Shown: one piece after another, positions 1 through 9,885 of the stretch
How the letters are laid out: each line of letters starts with the position of its first letter
How positions within the stretch are numbered: position 1 is the stretch's first letter
Assembly: GCA_963422505.1 (NCBI GenBank)
Contig: OY730197.1
Span: 83,461,178 to 83,525,177, forward strand
Origin: Pseudognaphalium luteoalbum
Taxonomy: Eukaryota; Streptophyta; Magnoliopsida; Asterales; Asteraceae
Direction of reading: 5' to 3'
Length of the DNA: 64,000 bases
The notes under the pieces: generated by a model
What the model was told of the DNA's origin: nothing
The model's input: only the letters and a program-made list of their open reading frames with translations
Databases searched by the model: none
Translations under genes and position numbers: made by a program

Positions 1-95
1 ATATTCATAATGAGAGACATGATCATGAGGGTACTTCTATTCCTGCTCATGAATAATCGAATAAAGATGATTATCTTTTTCAGCTAGAAGATGAG

Positions 96-1118
96 GTGAT
101 TAATCTCAGAGAATTTAAAAGGCAGACTGAAACTGCATCATCTCAGCAACGTTCTCAACAACAGATACCTGTGTTTGGTAATATTCCTCCCTTCCAGTCA
201 AATAAACTGCGTTCATTTAAAACATTCATGGCAAGTAAACCACCTGAGTTTCATGGAAGTACAAATCCATATGTAACTTTAAATTGGTTAAGAGATATGG
301 AGCGAAAATTTGATGTTACTCGCTGTGAAGAAGAATCCAAAGTGTTCTATGCTATTCAGTGTTTAAAAGATGAAGCCATGGTTTGGTGGGACTCGATTAC
401 TGGTCATTTGACTCAACAACAGAAAGAAGCTATTCGATGGGCTAATTTCCATCAAGCTGTTTGTAATCAATATTGTTCTGACTTTGATATGGCACGCATT
501 AGGAGAGAGTTTGTGAATCTTCAATTAACTGATAAGATGACCATTGATGAGTTAATAGCACAGTTTTCGGAGAAACTACGGTTTGTACAGCAGTGGGTTC
601 CCGATGAGAAAACCAAAATCGAGCAGTTTGTGAAAACTTTACCTATTAATTACCGTACTACAGTGAGGTTAGCTAGTAATTTATCCCAAGTTTTACTCTT
701 GCACGCTCGGTTGACAGTGATATTAGAGATTTTCGAGAGTCTCAAGCTAGAGATACCTCTTCTTCATTTCCAAGAGCTAGAACAGATTCTTCGGGTAAAG
801 GAAAGTCCAGGTGGCAGGGTAATCGTCAGGGTCAAAGATTCAGTAGTAAAAGTGGTTCATCCGGAAAATCTACCTGGTGCAGTTCTTGTCGATCCAAACA
901 TACTGGCCCATGTACAATTCAGACGAACAAATGTGTTAAATGTGTTGAATTGGGTCATGAGTTTAAGAATTGTAAGTTTCCCAATTATGTATGTTGGAAC
1001 TGTAAGAAAAAAGGGCATCGTGTTGGGCAGTGTCCTGAGGCAGGTAAGCAGGGTTCGGTTTCGATCGGGAGTTCGTCATCTTCCGGTCAAAAGCAGAAGA
1101 ATCCTCCGCCAGCGATGA
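96..1118 (+). pseudogene. Gypsy-1 gag, frameshifted
   Basis: Gag is the nucleocapsid polyprotein that packages the element's RNA. The reading begins before position 96, and the first codon of the open stretch is GTG, so no true start is visible. The capsid-like core (KPPEFHGS, LRDMERKF, FYAIQCLKDEAMVWWDS, ELIAQFSEKLRFV) lies in the first 220 residues. The frame is lost between about 680 and 950. It resumes in another frame with two CCHC zinc knuckles near 930-1040 (CVKCVELGHEFKNC and CWNCKKKGHRVGQC), which bind nucleic acid. The protein is broken by at least one frameshift. Confidence 0.88.
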
Positions 1119-4100
1119 GTAGGGCTTTTCAGATGACAGTCGATGAAGCTGTCCTCACAGATGATGTGATTACTGGTACTTTTCTTATAAACTCTGTACC
1201 AGCTCATGTTTTATTTGATTCTGGAGCAATTTGTTCTTTTATATCTGTGTGATTCTGTGATAAGTTGAAACTGATCCCTACTGTAATAACTAAGCCCTTA
1301 GAAGTAGAGATTGTTAGTGGCAAGTTAGTTCCTGTTACCACCTCGGTGACTAGAGCTAATATTGTGATAGATGGCTAGACTTTTCCAATTTCGTTTCTAT
1401 TAATGCCGATTCCAAGTTTTGATGTGATTATTGGCATGGATTGGTTAAGTCAGTTTAAAGCAAGTATAGATTGCCACCATAAGCTGATTAGAATCCCAAT
1501 CTCTGAAGAGTCATACGTTGTGGCTCGAGGAGAACGGGATAGTGGGTGTATTCCTCTGATTTCCATGATGAAAGCTAGAAAGTCGTTGTCTAAAGGCTGT
1601 GAGTCTTATCTGGCTTATGTGGTTGATGCAAAATTAGAAAAGAAGTCCATTTCTGATGTTCCGGTTGTGTCTGAATATCCGAAAGTATTTCCTGATGAAT
1701 TACATGGTTTACCACCGGTTAGGGAAGTTGAATATCAGATTGATCTTATTCCTGGCTCCTCGCCTGTAGCCAAAGCTCCCTATAGATTAGCTCCTTCTGA
1801 AATACGTGAAATGATGACTCAGATTCAGGAGTTATTGGATAGAGGGTTTATTAGACCTAGTTCTTCTCCTTGGGGTGCACCGGTTTTGTTTGTTAAAAAG
1901 AAGGATGGGTCTTTTAGAATGTGTATTGATTATCGGGAGTTAAACAAAAGAACAGTAAAGAATAAATATCCTCTGCCTCGAATAGACGTTTTGTTTGATC
2001 AGTTGCAGGGATCTTCGTTTTATTCAAAAATCGACTTAAGATCAGGTTATCATCAAGTTCGTGTTCGTGAATAGGATATTCCTAAAACTGCCTTCCGTAC
2101 CAGGTATGGTCATTTTGAATTCCTGGTTATGCCTTTTGGTTTGACTAATGCTCCGGCAGTTTTTATGGATTTGATGAACTGTGTTTGTCGGCCTTTTCTC
2201 GATAAATTTGTTATTGTGTTTATCGATGATATTCTGGTATATTCTAAATCTGAATCAGAACATGAAATGCATTTGAGAATAGTGTTAGAAACATTGAAAA
2301 GAGAACACTTATATGCCAAGTTTTCTAAATGCGAGTTCTGGATTCGAGAGGTACAGTTTCTGGGTCATATTATCTGTAATGATGGTGTCAAAGTTGATCC
2401 TGTTAAAATTAAAGCTGTTATGAATTGGAATGTTCCAAAGAATCCTTCTGAAATCAAGAGTTTTCTTGGGCTAGCTGGATATTATAGAAAATTCATTAAA
2501 GACTTTTCAAAGATTGTTGGTCCGTTAACCAGATTGACATGTAAAGATGTTAAATTTCAATGGGATGAGTCACAGGAGATAGCTTTTCAGTCTTTAAAGC
2601 AGTTATTGTGTCAGGCACCTGTGTTAGCTTTACCAGATGGCTCAGATGACTTTATTGTTTATTGTGATGCATCCTATGTTGGTTTGGGTGGTGTTCTTAT
2701 GCAGAGAGACAAAGTTATTTCCTATGCTTCTCGGCAATTGAAACAGCATGAAAGAAATTACCCCACTCACGATTTAGAATTGGTAGCTGTCGTGTTTGCA
2801 TTGAAAATCTGGAGACATTATCTTTATGGTACGAAATGTATTATTTGTACAGATCACAAAAGTCTTCAGTACATGCTTTCTCATAAAGAACTGAATATGC
2901 GTCAGAGACGGTGGTTAGAACTAATCAAAGATTATGATTGTGAAATTCGTTACCATCCCGGAAAGGCAAACATGGTTGCTGATGCGTTAAGCCGAAAAGG
3001 TACTTCTGACCGCATTTATTATTTGAAAGTTGATGTTTCTTTTGACTTAGTGGATAAAATTAAAGATGCACAAATTGAAGCTTTATTAGATCCTAATTTA
3101 AAGTCAGAAATCATGTTGAAAAGAAAAGACTTATTGATTGACGATTCTAGAGGATTGAAGACTTTTCAGTCTCATGTATGGATTCCTCTGATTGGTGGTA
3201 TTCGGGATATGATTTTGACTGAAGCCCATAAGTCACGTTTATCTGTTCATCCAGGCAGTACTCGAATGTATAATGACTTGAAACCGTTGTATTGGTGGCC
3301 TACGATGAAAACTGATATTGCACAGTTTGTTAGTGCTTGTCATATTTGTGCTCAGGTCAAAGCTGAACACCAGAAGCTATATGGGTCATTAAAACAGTTA
3401 GAAATTCTCGAGTTGAAGTGGGAACATATCACTATGGATTTTGTCACTAAACTTCCACGTACTTCTAGAGGGGATGACATGATTTGGGTTATTATTGACC
3501 GGTTGACCAAGAGTGCACATTTTCTGGCTACAGGGAAACTGCTTCTCTTAGTAAACTTGCTCAGTTGTATGTTAATGAAATTGTCTCAAGACATGGTATT
3601 CCATTATCGATTGTGTCAGATAGGGATTCTCGTTTTATTTCTCATTTCTGGCAAAGTTTGCAACAAGAATTGGGTACACGTGTAAATCTCAGTACAACTT
3701 ATCATCCTCAAACAGACGGTCAGTCAGAACGTACGATTCAGACACTTGAGGATATGTTGAGAGCTTGTATTCTGGAATATGGCGGTTCTTGGGATTCTCA
3801 CATGCCATTAGTGGAATTTGCCTATAATAATTCATATCACTCCAGTATTGATATGCCTCCTTATGAGATGATGTATGGACGTCGTTGTAGAACGCCCACG
3901 TGTTGGTTAGAAACTGGAGAAAAGCAATTTGCAGGCCCAGACATTGTACATATGACAGCTGACAAAGTAGCAATTGCACGTGAGAAATTGAAAGCTGCAC
4001 GTGACAGACAGAAACAATATGCAGATCCACGTAGACGACCAGTATTATTCTCTGAAGGTGAGCTTGTTTATCTCAAAGTTTCACCTTGGAAGGGGGTTAT

Positions 4101-4506
4101 TAGATTTGGAAAACGTGGTAAATTGGCTCCTAGGTATATCGGTCCATTCAAAATCAGCAAAGTGGTTAATGATCAGTCCGTTACATTGGATCTTCCTCCC
4201 GAACTTGCTGGTATTCATAACACGTTCAATATCTATTATTTGAGAAAATGTAACGTTGAAGATCAGTCTCAGATTCTTCCCTTACAAGACTTGAAAGTCG
4301 ACCAGAACCAAAAATTAGTTGAAGAACCTATTGAAATTCTCGATAAAAAAGTTACTAAACTTAGAAAGAAACAAATACCAATGGTGTTAGTGAAATGGAA
4401 ACACATTTTAGGTTCCAATTTGACCTAGGAGACCGAGGAGTCTATGAAATCCAGATATCCTGGATTGTTTGATCACGGTGAGTTTTCAGGGATGAAATCT
4501 CCTTAA
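1119..4506 (+). pseudogene. Gypsy-1 pol: protease, RT, RNase H, integrase, chromodomain
   Basis: Domains run in order. The aspartic protease has LFDSGA near 1215, and a TGA at about 1250 and a TAG near 1376 interrupt it. Reverse transcriptase has FRMCIDYRELNKRT near 1920, MPFGLTNAP at 2130 and the catalytic FIDDILVYSK near 2220. RNase H has YCDASYVGLGGVL near 2660. Integrase has an HHCC zinc finger near 3230-3350 and catalytic aspartates in MDFVTKLP and VSDRDSRF. A C-terminal chromodomain (VLVKWKH, then RYPGLF) lies near 4385-4470. A TAG at 2072, a frameshift near 3540 and a TAG at 4426, where the family expects Trp, break the chain. The last in-frame stop is 4504-4506, beside the polypurine tract. 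This was an autonomous polyprotein and is now a pseudogene. Confidence 0.93.
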
Positions 4507-4518
4507 GGAGGGGAGATT
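4505..4518 (+). other. Polypurine tract of Gypsy-1
   Basis: AAGGAGGGGAGATT immediately precedes the LTR start TGTAACATCC. It is the expected primer site for plus-strand synthesis and fixes the orientation of the element. Confidence 0.85.
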
Positions 4519-6615
4519 TGTAACATCCTCCTTATCGGTCTGGTAATTTTCTATTTTAATCGAATATTTAATTATTTTAGAAAATTATTTGATATTAATT
4601 GCTTATTTAAGAAACTTAGGTAAATAAGTTTCAGAACTTATTGTGAATAGTAAATTGCTGTTTGTTTTAATTTACTATAGTTAACGGTAAAATAAAATAA
4701 GTTTCTCGCAATTGATATTTAGGTTCCAGATAATAGAATTAAGACGGATGTAAAATACCCGTAGTGTGGAGTCGGCTTAATTGTGAGGTCGATCTCCTTT
4801 AATGTTAACTCCTAAATAGTTGAACTATTTGATACACTTAAACCCTTACAAATAAAGAATTCAAAAATCATAAACAAGATTAGTTGATTGAAGCTGTGAT
4901 TCTTGTAAACATCTCCATCTTCTTCTTGTTATCATTGTTCTCATCATCAAAGTGTAAGTATAGTCATTTTTATGAACTTAATTACATGATTAGGTTGAAG
5001 GTGAATTGGATGATTTTATTAATATTTGAGAGATATATGATGAACTGTGAAGCTATATGATGATTGTGAACTTGAATTCATAGTTTGAATCTGTGAATTA
5101 CAGCTATTAAATGACAATTTTGATTCAAGTAATTGAACTAAATAGGTTGTATGATTTTGGCACCAAACTTGAAATTCTTGAAGTTGTTAGATGTTATTGA
5201 AGTGGTTTAGTTGCTAAATGGTATCCCTTTGATGTTAGAAACCTGTTTTAAGTGATTGGTATCTGGAAAATTTGATTTGGCAAGTTAGAGCTCGTGCAGG
5301 GTATGTTGCTGAGTTGCTGCTGCTATACCTGAAGAACAAGCCGGTGGCTTGATGAGCCAAGCCGGCGGGTTCTGTGTTGGGTTGGCAAACCAGCGGGTAA
5401 AAGACCCGAGCCGGCGGGTCATAGCCCAAACCCGGTTGTTCCTTGACCTATCCGACGGCTAAAATAGGCTTTAAAACGCATCTTTTCTCTGGTTACTCAA
5501 AATACTTTGTACCCGGCGGCTGGGGGGTGTGACCCGGCTGCTGGGGAGGTGAAGCCGGCGGGTAAGGGACCTCAGCCGGCGGCTTCTTTGGCCAGTCCAG
5601 CTCTTCAACTTTACTTAATTTATTTCAATGTTAATTAATTGTTACATGTTACAACATTGATAAACCAGTAAGTGGTACATGATAATATTGTGTAGTAATT
5701 TATAATATGTGATTAGGAACTTATAACTGTAATGTTGATTATGTTAAGTTCCTATTGTTATAGGTTGATATAAGCTAAGTATTGATGATTCTGATTACTA
5801 ACTTATATCTGATTGTTGATTCTCAGATCCTCCAAAAGATAAGTGACACTTGGATTCTGAGTTTGTGAAGGCAAAGGTATCGGTGAGTGGATTTAGAATG
5901 CATCCTTCGATTTAGTTGTCACTGTTTGGTTGCAACAAGTATACGTAGATTGATTATAAGATTGTTAATATGTTTTATTGATTATGAATCTACGTGATAT
6001 GTGAATCTATGTGCATCAGATTATTGAGGTCAAAGTGTAGTTGGACTTTTTGGTTATTATGTGATTTACACAGGTTTTGATTCATTTGTTGTGTTTGAAA
6101 CATGTGTATGAATTTAATAACCAATAGTTATCGGTCTATTCTGTATTGGCCATACAGATTGACGTTAAGTGTTCTTGGAGAATCCCCAGGTATTATGATA
6201 TCTCCAGAGCCACCGATCCTCATTGAAAAAGAAATGTGTTTTATTATTATTTGCTGTAAACAGATTGTTATGCTAAGTTGGATTGTGTGTGATAAATTCA
6301 TTCACTTAGCTCTGTGCTAATCTCTCATCCTACTTCCTGCAGGTCCTTGTTATAAGTGGGTGTCAGGAAATGATGCTTTGATGCAAGGAATGTTTGGATG
6401 TTATGCTAACTCTGATATGGTTTTGTTATAACTTTGTTTTGATATATATAATACCCCGTCTTATGTAGTTTTAAACAGTTTGAATTGGTGTAAATATTGA
6501 AAATGTAAAGTGTTTATGTATAATGTTTAATATATAGTAATGAAATGTATTTCTTTAATATGCGATTCCGAGTAAAATAATATATAAATGTTTTTTCGGA
6601 AAGAGGGGTGTTATA
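4519..6615 (+). repeat. 3' LTR of Gypsy-1
   Basis: A 2097-bp LTR that starts TGTAACATCC after the polypurine tract and ends GGGGTGTTATA, decayed from the usual TGTTACA. A pyrimidine-rich stretch at 4907-4960 resembles a transcript leader and is followed by AAGTGTAAGTA, a possible splice donor. A GC-rich word array lies at 5338-5590. The rest is AT-rich, with no gene. Confidence 0.88.
5338..5590 (+). repeat. CCGGCGG-type word array inside Gypsy-1 LTR
   Basis: About ten copies of a degenerate 8-10-nt word lie in 250 bp of otherwise AT-rich LTR. Forms include GCCGGCGGGT (three times), GCCGGTGGCT, TCCGACGGCT, CCCGGCGGCT, CCCGGCTGCT and GCCGGCGGCT. Spacing is irregular at roughly 10-90 bp, so this is not a simple tandem repeat. 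The same core occurs in LTR-D at 61128-61330. Confidence 0.8.
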
Positions 6616-6900
6616 GGTTGTACATTTGATTTGTGGTAAGGATTAGGGTTTAGGGCTAGTGTTTAGGCTTTAGGATTTAGGGTTAGGGTTTAGTAGGGTT
6701 TAGGGTTAGGGTTTAGCATGGTTTAGGTTTTAGTATGATTTAGGATTTAGAGTTTTGTAAAGTATTTAGGGTTTAGAGTTTAGGGGTTAGGGTTTAGGGT
6801 TGGAGGTTTGGGGTTTCGGGAGCATGTGATACAAAAATGTAAAACAAGATAAAAGAGCATCAATTATTTTATTGTAAAGATCAACCTAAATTATTTTAAT
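6616..6900. repeat. Telomere-like foldback fragment
   Basis: Degenerate TTTAGGG-type repeats run from about 6640 to 6815. The start (GGTTGTACATTTGATTTGTGG) closely matches 7636 onward, so this is the right part of a second copy of the foldback at 7378-8140, cut by the Gypsy-1 insertion. It is interstitial and not a chromosome end, because it is degenerate and flanked by ordinary repeats. Confidence 0.7.
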
Positions 6901-6940
6901 AGGTAAGCATATCTCATCAACTACTATGAATAAAATGAAA

Positions 6941-7294
6941 GGGTTAATAATGGTTTAATCCTCAAAGTTTCACTTTTTTTCGTTTTAACCACTCAACTTT
7001 TTTTCTCATGATTTAATCTTTCAAGTTTCAAACTTTTTGTGGTTTAACCCTTTAAGTTTATTTTTCACAATAATTTTGATGGTTTAATCCCTAAAGTTTA
7101 GCTTTCATAATAATTTTGCCCCTTTAAAATTTTCCATTTTAATCATCAAACTTTCAATAATTTAATGGTTTAACCCTTCAAAGGGTTAAACCAATAAGTC
7201 TATGCAAACTTCAAGGCTTAAATCATTAGAAAAAAAGTTGAGTGGTTAAAACGAAAAAAACTTGAAACTTTAAGGATTATACCATTATTAACCC
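6941..7294. mobile_element. Mutator-type MITE with 9-bp target duplication
   Basis: A 354-bp non-coding element whose terminal inverted repeats of about 80 bp begin GGGTTAATAATGGTTTAATC and end with the near-perfect reverse complement. It is flanked by AAAATGAAA at 6932-6940 and again at 7295-7303. The 9-bp duplication and long inverted ends indicate a non-autonomous Mutator-like element. No coding capacity is seen. Confidence 0.88.
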
Positions 7295-7377
7295 AAAATG
7301 AAATTGGCATAGTTTCACTATTAATTACATGGTAATATTTGACTGAAAAGTACTAGTGAATTTGAACATAGAGTAGA

Positions 7378-8140
7378 GTTCAAATGAGTACATCAATTTT
7401 GAGTGAAAATAGGGGAATCAATCTCAACCACTCATTTTCGTCAAATACCCATATCCCCGACATTTTGGAAACTCAAATATCTCACAAACGGTAAGTCGAA
7501 AAATATTAAAAATTGCACTATAAAATTCAGCGTTTTCTCCTCTTCGATTTTCCGTCCCTCAAGGCATACTTTTGACAACTTTTTTTCCCCCCATTTTTTG
7601 ATTAATTTTACAAATTAGTAACACATGTGTTAGTGATTGGTTGTACATTTGATTTGTGGTTAGGGTTTAGAGCTAGTGTTTAGGGTTAGGGATTAGCAGG
7701 GTTTATGGTTTAGTATGATTTAGGGTTTAGAGTTAAGTAAAACGTTTAGGGTTTAAGGTTTGGGGTTTATGGGTTAGGGTTTAGGGTTTGGGGTTTGGCC
7801 CCGAAACCCCAAACCCCCAAACCTAAACACTAAACCTAACCCTTAAACCCCAAATCCTAAACGCAACACTTTAACACATGTGTTAGTAAATGTGAAACCC
7901 ACCAAATAAAGTGAAAAAAACAAAACTCGTCAAAAGTATGCCTTGAGGGACGACAAATCGAAGAGGAGAAAACGTTGAATTTAATGGTGCAATTTTCATA
8001 ATTTTTCGATTTGTCATTTGTGAGATAATTGATGTTAGGGGTAAATGAGTTTTTGTACATGTAGATCATTCTCTTTGTACACATGATACAATATCATTGA
8101 TTCCCTCATTTTCACACAAATTTATCTTCTTATTTGAACC
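7378..8140. mobile_element. Foldback element with telomere-like core
   Basis: Two inverted arms of about 260 bp (7378-7640 and 7864-8140) share a segment around CTCCTCTTCGATTT, CCCTCAAGGCATACTTTTGAC and ACACATGTGTTAGT. The core is itself palindromic: TTTAGGG-type repeats to about 7797, then CCCTAAA-type repeats to 7860. The element has no coding capacity. Arm sequence resembles the foldback at 15250-27657. Confidence 0.75.
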
Positions 8141-8534
8141 CCACCATTTGAATGTAACAAGGATTATTAATCAACTAAGATAAATGTTTCAATCTCATGT
8201 TAGAAAGCAAATCAAGTTTTTAATCAAACCTTAATGTCTCATTTCTTACTAAACTGAAATGAGACAGTGTATTAACATTATATCATGTTTACGATGGGGC
8301 TCAATAAGTCGATATCACAATTTCATATCAAATCCAATCCAAAAACCATTTCTAAATATCATTTAAAACCAATACCCAATCCAAATCTGAATAGCCTAAA
8401 ATCTAATAATCCGAATCTATTTGGATTTTACAGTTTTTATGGCTAAACCAATGAGCACCCCTATATTTCATTTTGTTTTGCAACTTTTTTTTTTTTTTTT
8501 TTTTTGTCATTTGACTACTGGGTTACTGTTTTTT
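8141..8534. other. No gene seen; AT-rich with poly-T tract
   Basis: An AT-rich stretch without coding signs. A run of about 22 T lies near 8486-8507. Confidence 0.6.
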
Positions 8535-8678
8535 TGCCTTCTTTTACACTCCTCACATCACAAATTCTTAGATCTATCATTAACATATCACATTACATTA
8601 CTTGATTGCCTTCTTTTACACTCCTCACACCACAAATTCTTAGATCTACCATTAACATATCACATTACATTACTTGGT
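8535..8678. repeat. Tandem duplication, 72-bp unit
   Basis: Two near-identical copies with a 72-bp period, each containing TTGCCTTCTTTTACACTCCT and ending near CACATTACATTACTTG. Only a few substitutions separate them, so the duplication is recent. Confidence 0.88.
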
Positions 8679-8894
8679 TGATAGTTTGAGTTATGATATC
8701 ATACATCTTATAATTTAGCAGGGCTCTAATCAAGCCTAACCAAACTCCGACTCGACTCATTTAGGATAAGCTCAAGCTTGGCTCGATAGCTCGACGAGCT
8801 TTCATGATGGATGTTCGAGCTTGACTCGAAAATATATTGGTATAGCTCGAGCTCGGCTCAAAAAACTCGAATTCATATATAAAAATTAGCTTGA

Positions 8895-9142
8895 CTCCCT
8901 CCGTCCCAATTTAATTGTCCACAGACAAAAAACATGCAGTTTAAGAAAACATAATCATCTCTCTTACTTTTTGGTAAGATGATAATTTTACCATCTACTT
9001 TTACCTATTTTTTTGTCTTACATATATACATTAGGGTAAATAAGAACTTTATCTCATTATTCTTATCTATTTATGGAAGTGGACAATAAAATTGGGACAT
9101 CTATAAAATGAATACTGGACTATAAATATGAAACGGAGGGAG
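8895..9142. mobile_element. Stowaway-type MITE
   Basis: Begins CTCCCTCCGTCCCAAT and ends AACGGAGGGAG, the canonical Stowaway (Tc1/mariner) terminal inverted repeats. A TA follows the right end; the left flank is GA, presumably mutated. It is about 248 bp and has no coding capacity. Confidence 0.88.
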
Positions 9143-9287
9143 TATAAACTTAAAAGTAAAATAATTACTTATTTTTGTAGTTGTAATAAATTATGAAAAC
9201 TAATCAAGAACTTTGTAAAGTAATCTAACAACATTTAAAATATCATTAAACAAACACGTAATTATTAAAACTACACATATATTTATA

Positions 9288-9595
9288 GGGGTTAGTGTCT
9301 GAGAATGCAACTAACTTGTAATCAATGTTTATTGTGTGTACCCAACTTACATTAATAATTTTTAATGTATCAAACTTTCAAAAGTAGTGTTTTAATGTAT
9401 TTTGGTGACAATGTGACATGTCACTCATTGAAGGTGCCACATGTCATCCAAAGATTTTGACACATCATCAAAACTTCATCAAAACACACTATAACACGTT
9501 TTTTGAAAGTTTGATGCATTAAAAATAGCAAAGGTAAGTTGGGTAAACATAATAGACATCGAGTACAAGTTAGATGCATTCCCAGATATTACTCC
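9288..9595. mobile_element. Mutator-type MITE with 9-bp target duplication
   Basis: A 308-bp element flanked by ATATTTATA at 9279-9287 and 9596-9604. The arms are inverted over about 130 bp: the left starts GGGGTTAGTGTCTGAGAATG and the right, read in reverse, GGAGTAATATCTGGGAATGC. It has no coding capacity. It lies about 290 bp upstream of the isomerase start codon and may overlap its promoter. Confidence 0.85.
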
Positions 9596-9885
9596 ATATT
9601 TATATAAACAAAAGTATATTAATTATAGCTCGATAACAGTTCAGACTCGAAATGCTATAGAAAGCTCGACTCGATCTCAAGCTCGAGTTGCTCGATGAAA
9701 GTGTCTAGTTTTAGCAGCATTGATAAAATTAAAGGGTTATTTCCGTAACTTATTACATTTGAGAGGGTAGGTATAACTCCCTCTCAAACAAGTCGTTAAC
9801 ACCAAAATTAAAGACGACGTGGTCTTTACAGATCCGATAGACGCTTCCGCACCACCATCACCGACACCCACACATTCTTGTGAAA

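Larger units (their letters stand above)
1..6615 (+). mobile_element. Ty3/gypsy chromovirus, 3' portion with 3' LTR (Gypsy-1)
   Basis: This is an LTR retrotransposon entering from the left edge. Its gag, protease, reverse transcriptase, RNase H, integrase and C-terminal chromodomain follow in the order typical of Ty3/gypsy chromoviruses, then a polypurine tract and a 2.1-kb LTR. The 5' LTR and leader lie outside the window. The right end abuts GGTTG (6616-6620). The sequence that follows matches the interior of a foldback element at 7636 onward, so the retroelement inserted into a foldback copy. The coding part has several stops and frame changes, so it is inactive. A Tekay/Del-type lineage is likely from the chromodomain and integrase but was not tested by phylogeny. 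Confidence 0.93.
8720..9710. repeat. CTCGA-rich dispersed repeat split by two MITEs
   Basis: Both ends (8720-8880 and 9628-9710) are dense in GCTCGA and AAGCTCGAG words: GCTCAAGCTTGGCTCGATAG on the left and CTCAAGCTCGAGTTGCTCGA on the right. This suggests one older repeat with inverted-like ends, opened by the MITEs at 8895-9142 and 9288-9595. The class was not determined. Confidence 0.5.

Noticed and set aside
6640..7860. True telomere or subtelomere
   Set aside because: Repeats are degenerate, change direction at 7797, and lie between transposons with ordinary sequence on both sides.
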